Below are positions 63,244-64,000 of a stretch of 64,000 bases of DNA, in pieces. Positions within the stretch are counted from its first letter, which is position 1. Every line of letters begins with the position of its first letter. The stretch is from contig NZ_CP026362.1 of the NCBI RefSeq assembly GCF_004116955.1, positions 1,962,501 through 2,026,500 on the forward strand, written 5' to 3'. This DNA comes from Bacillus vallismortis. GTDB taxonomy: Bacteria > Bacillota > Bacilli > Bacillales > Bacillaceae. The notes under the pieces were generated by a model. That model saw only the letters and a program-made list of their open reading frames with translations. It searched no databases and had not been told where the DNA came from. Made by a program: the position numbers and the translations under genes.

Positions 63244-63708
63244 ATGGACGACCATGCATATACGAAAGATCTGCAGCCAACCGTAGAAAATCTTTCAAAA
63301 GCAGTTTACACTGTGAACCGCCATGCAAAAACCGCCCCTAACCCTAAATACCTATATCTGCTGAAAAAACGGGCTTTGCAAAAGCTTGTCAAAGAAGGTA
63401 AAGGAAAGAAAATAGGGCTTCATTTTTCAAAAAATCCAAGGTTCAGCCAACAGCAATCGGACGTGCTTATCTCAATCGGAGACTACTATTTTCACATGCC
63501 TCCAACGAAAGAAGACTTCGAACATCTTCCGCATTTAGGTACACTTAATCAATCGTACCGAAATCCTAAAGCTCAAATGTCTTTAACAAAGGCGAAACAC
63601 CTATTGCAAGAATATGTCGGCATGAAAGAAAAGCCGCTTGTGGCAAATCGCCAGCAGCCAACTTATCATAAACCCGTCTTTAAAAAACTCGGCGAGAGTT
63701 ACTTTTAA
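63244..63708 (+). CDS. ykyB: YkyB family protein
   Basis: 154 residues (MDDHAYTKDLQPTVENLSKA ...), basic, without signal or membrane segment. It is the YkyB (also named Kre) family, which in B. subtilis has been linked to control of comK mRNA stability. AAAGGAGAG precedes the ATG. Ends at a terminator shared with convergent cheV. Confidence 0.85.
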   Translation: MDDHAYTKDLQPTVENLSKAVYTVNRHAKTAPNPKYLYLLKKRALQKLVKEGKGKKIGLHFSKNPRFSQQQSDVLISIGDYYFHMPPTKEDFEHLPHLGTLNQSYRNPKAQMSLTKAKHLLQEYVGMKEKPLVANRQQPTYHKPVFKKLGESYF

Positions 63709-63712
63709 CATA

Positions 63713-63748
63713 AAAACAGCCGTGCCCCCTCGGGCATCGGCTGTTTTT
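63713..63748. terminator. Bidirectional terminator ykyB/cheV
   Basis: AAAACAGCCG-TGCC ... GGGCA-CGGCTGTTTT with A and T runs on both sides. Confidence 0.85.
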
Positions 63749-63750
63749 AT

Positions 63751-64000
63751 TTATTCGATAACATACGTATCCACTTTTTTAATCAAATCACTGATCTCAG
63801 GCTTACTGATCTGTTCATCTGCGCCAACGACTTCCCCGCGGTGACGCAAATCATCGGTAATTAGCGATGAGAAAATCATAACCGGCACGTCTGAACTTTT
63901 CGGATTTTCCTTCAGCAGCTTTGTGAGCCTGTGTCCATCCATTTTTGGCATTTCAATATCAGTGATAATCATATCAATCTGATCAGATAAATCCGTTTCG
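63751..64000 (-). CDS. cheV: Chemotaxis protein CheV, C-terminal part (cut by window edge)
   Basis: The last 82 codons are present. They encode most of a CheY-like receiver domain: phosphorylated Asp in [16 protein letters not shown], Ser/Thr switch in [10 protein letters not shown] and Lys in [17 protein letters not shown]. In CheV this domain follows a CheW-like coupling domain, here outside the window. CheV acts in adaptation and coupling of chemoreceptors to CheA. Confidence 0.92.
   Translation of the reverse strand, partial: ETDLSDQIDMIITDIEMPKMDGHRLTKLLKENPKSSDVPVMIFSSLITDDLRHRGEVVGADEQISKPEISDLIKKVDTYVIE

Overview
The window is chromosome of a member of the Bacillus subtilis group. 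It has low to medium G+C, strong AGGAGG-type ribosome binding sites, frequent TTG/GTG starts and Rho-independent terminators after most genes. Gene order matches, from memory, the cheV to yktC/suhB stretch of B. subtilis 168 read in reverse. Many residues differ from the 168 proteins I remember, so this is another strain or a sister species. Left to right: suhB (cut by the edge), ykzI, yktB, yktA, speA, an IS3-family element, the dual-function sRNA gene SR1, slp, pdhDCBA (minus strand), ykyA, a YjcZ-like gene, defB, ykrA, rpoY-rnjA, adeC, ktrC, ykqA, kinC, abh, mreBH, ykpC, ampS, ykpB, ykpA, ykoA, a different IS3-family element, sipT, fruA-fruK-fruR, yknZYXW, yknVU, moaD-moaE-mobB-moeA-moeB-mobA, yknT, rok, ykuV, ykuU, ykuT, a second copy of the first IS, ykuS, dapL, dapH, ykuPON, ccpC, darB, abbA, ykuK, ykuJ, the sRNA gene fsrA, ykuI, fadH, ykuE, ykuD, ykuC, ykyB and cheV (cut by the edge).

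Functionally this is core chromosome: central carbon metabolism and its regulators (pdh, SR1, ccpC, fru operon), iron-sparing functions (fsrA and the Fur-controlled flavodoxins ykuN/ykuP), transition-state control (kinC, abh, abbA, rok), lysine/peptidoglycan precursors (dapH, dapL, ykuD, mreBH), molybdenum cofactor synthesis, and antimicrobial-peptide or drug transport (yknUV, yknWXYZ). Several control sites can be read directly: a CcpN-type operator and promoter at SR1, a FadR-type palindrome before fadH, three Fur boxes, a sigma-W promoter before yknW, and a promoter plus inverted repeat before fruR.

The unusual content is the set of three insertion sequences. Each sits inside the hairpin of a convergent (bidirectional) terminator: speA/SR1, ykoA/sipT and ykuT/ykuS. 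In the two copies of the 1286-bp element the duplicated target is exactly the hairpin loop. The first insertion splits the terminator of the SR1 regulatory RNA and puts the IS end in its place. All three elements carry a 5' hairpin that pairs with the transposase ribosome binding site and resembles a terminator. The ykuH and fadG/ykuG genes expected between fadH and ykuI are absent, leaving the EAL-domain gene ykuI directly behind FadR-controlled fadH. I found no CRISPR array, prophage, rRNA or tRNA, and no new multi-gene defence or biosynthetic system.
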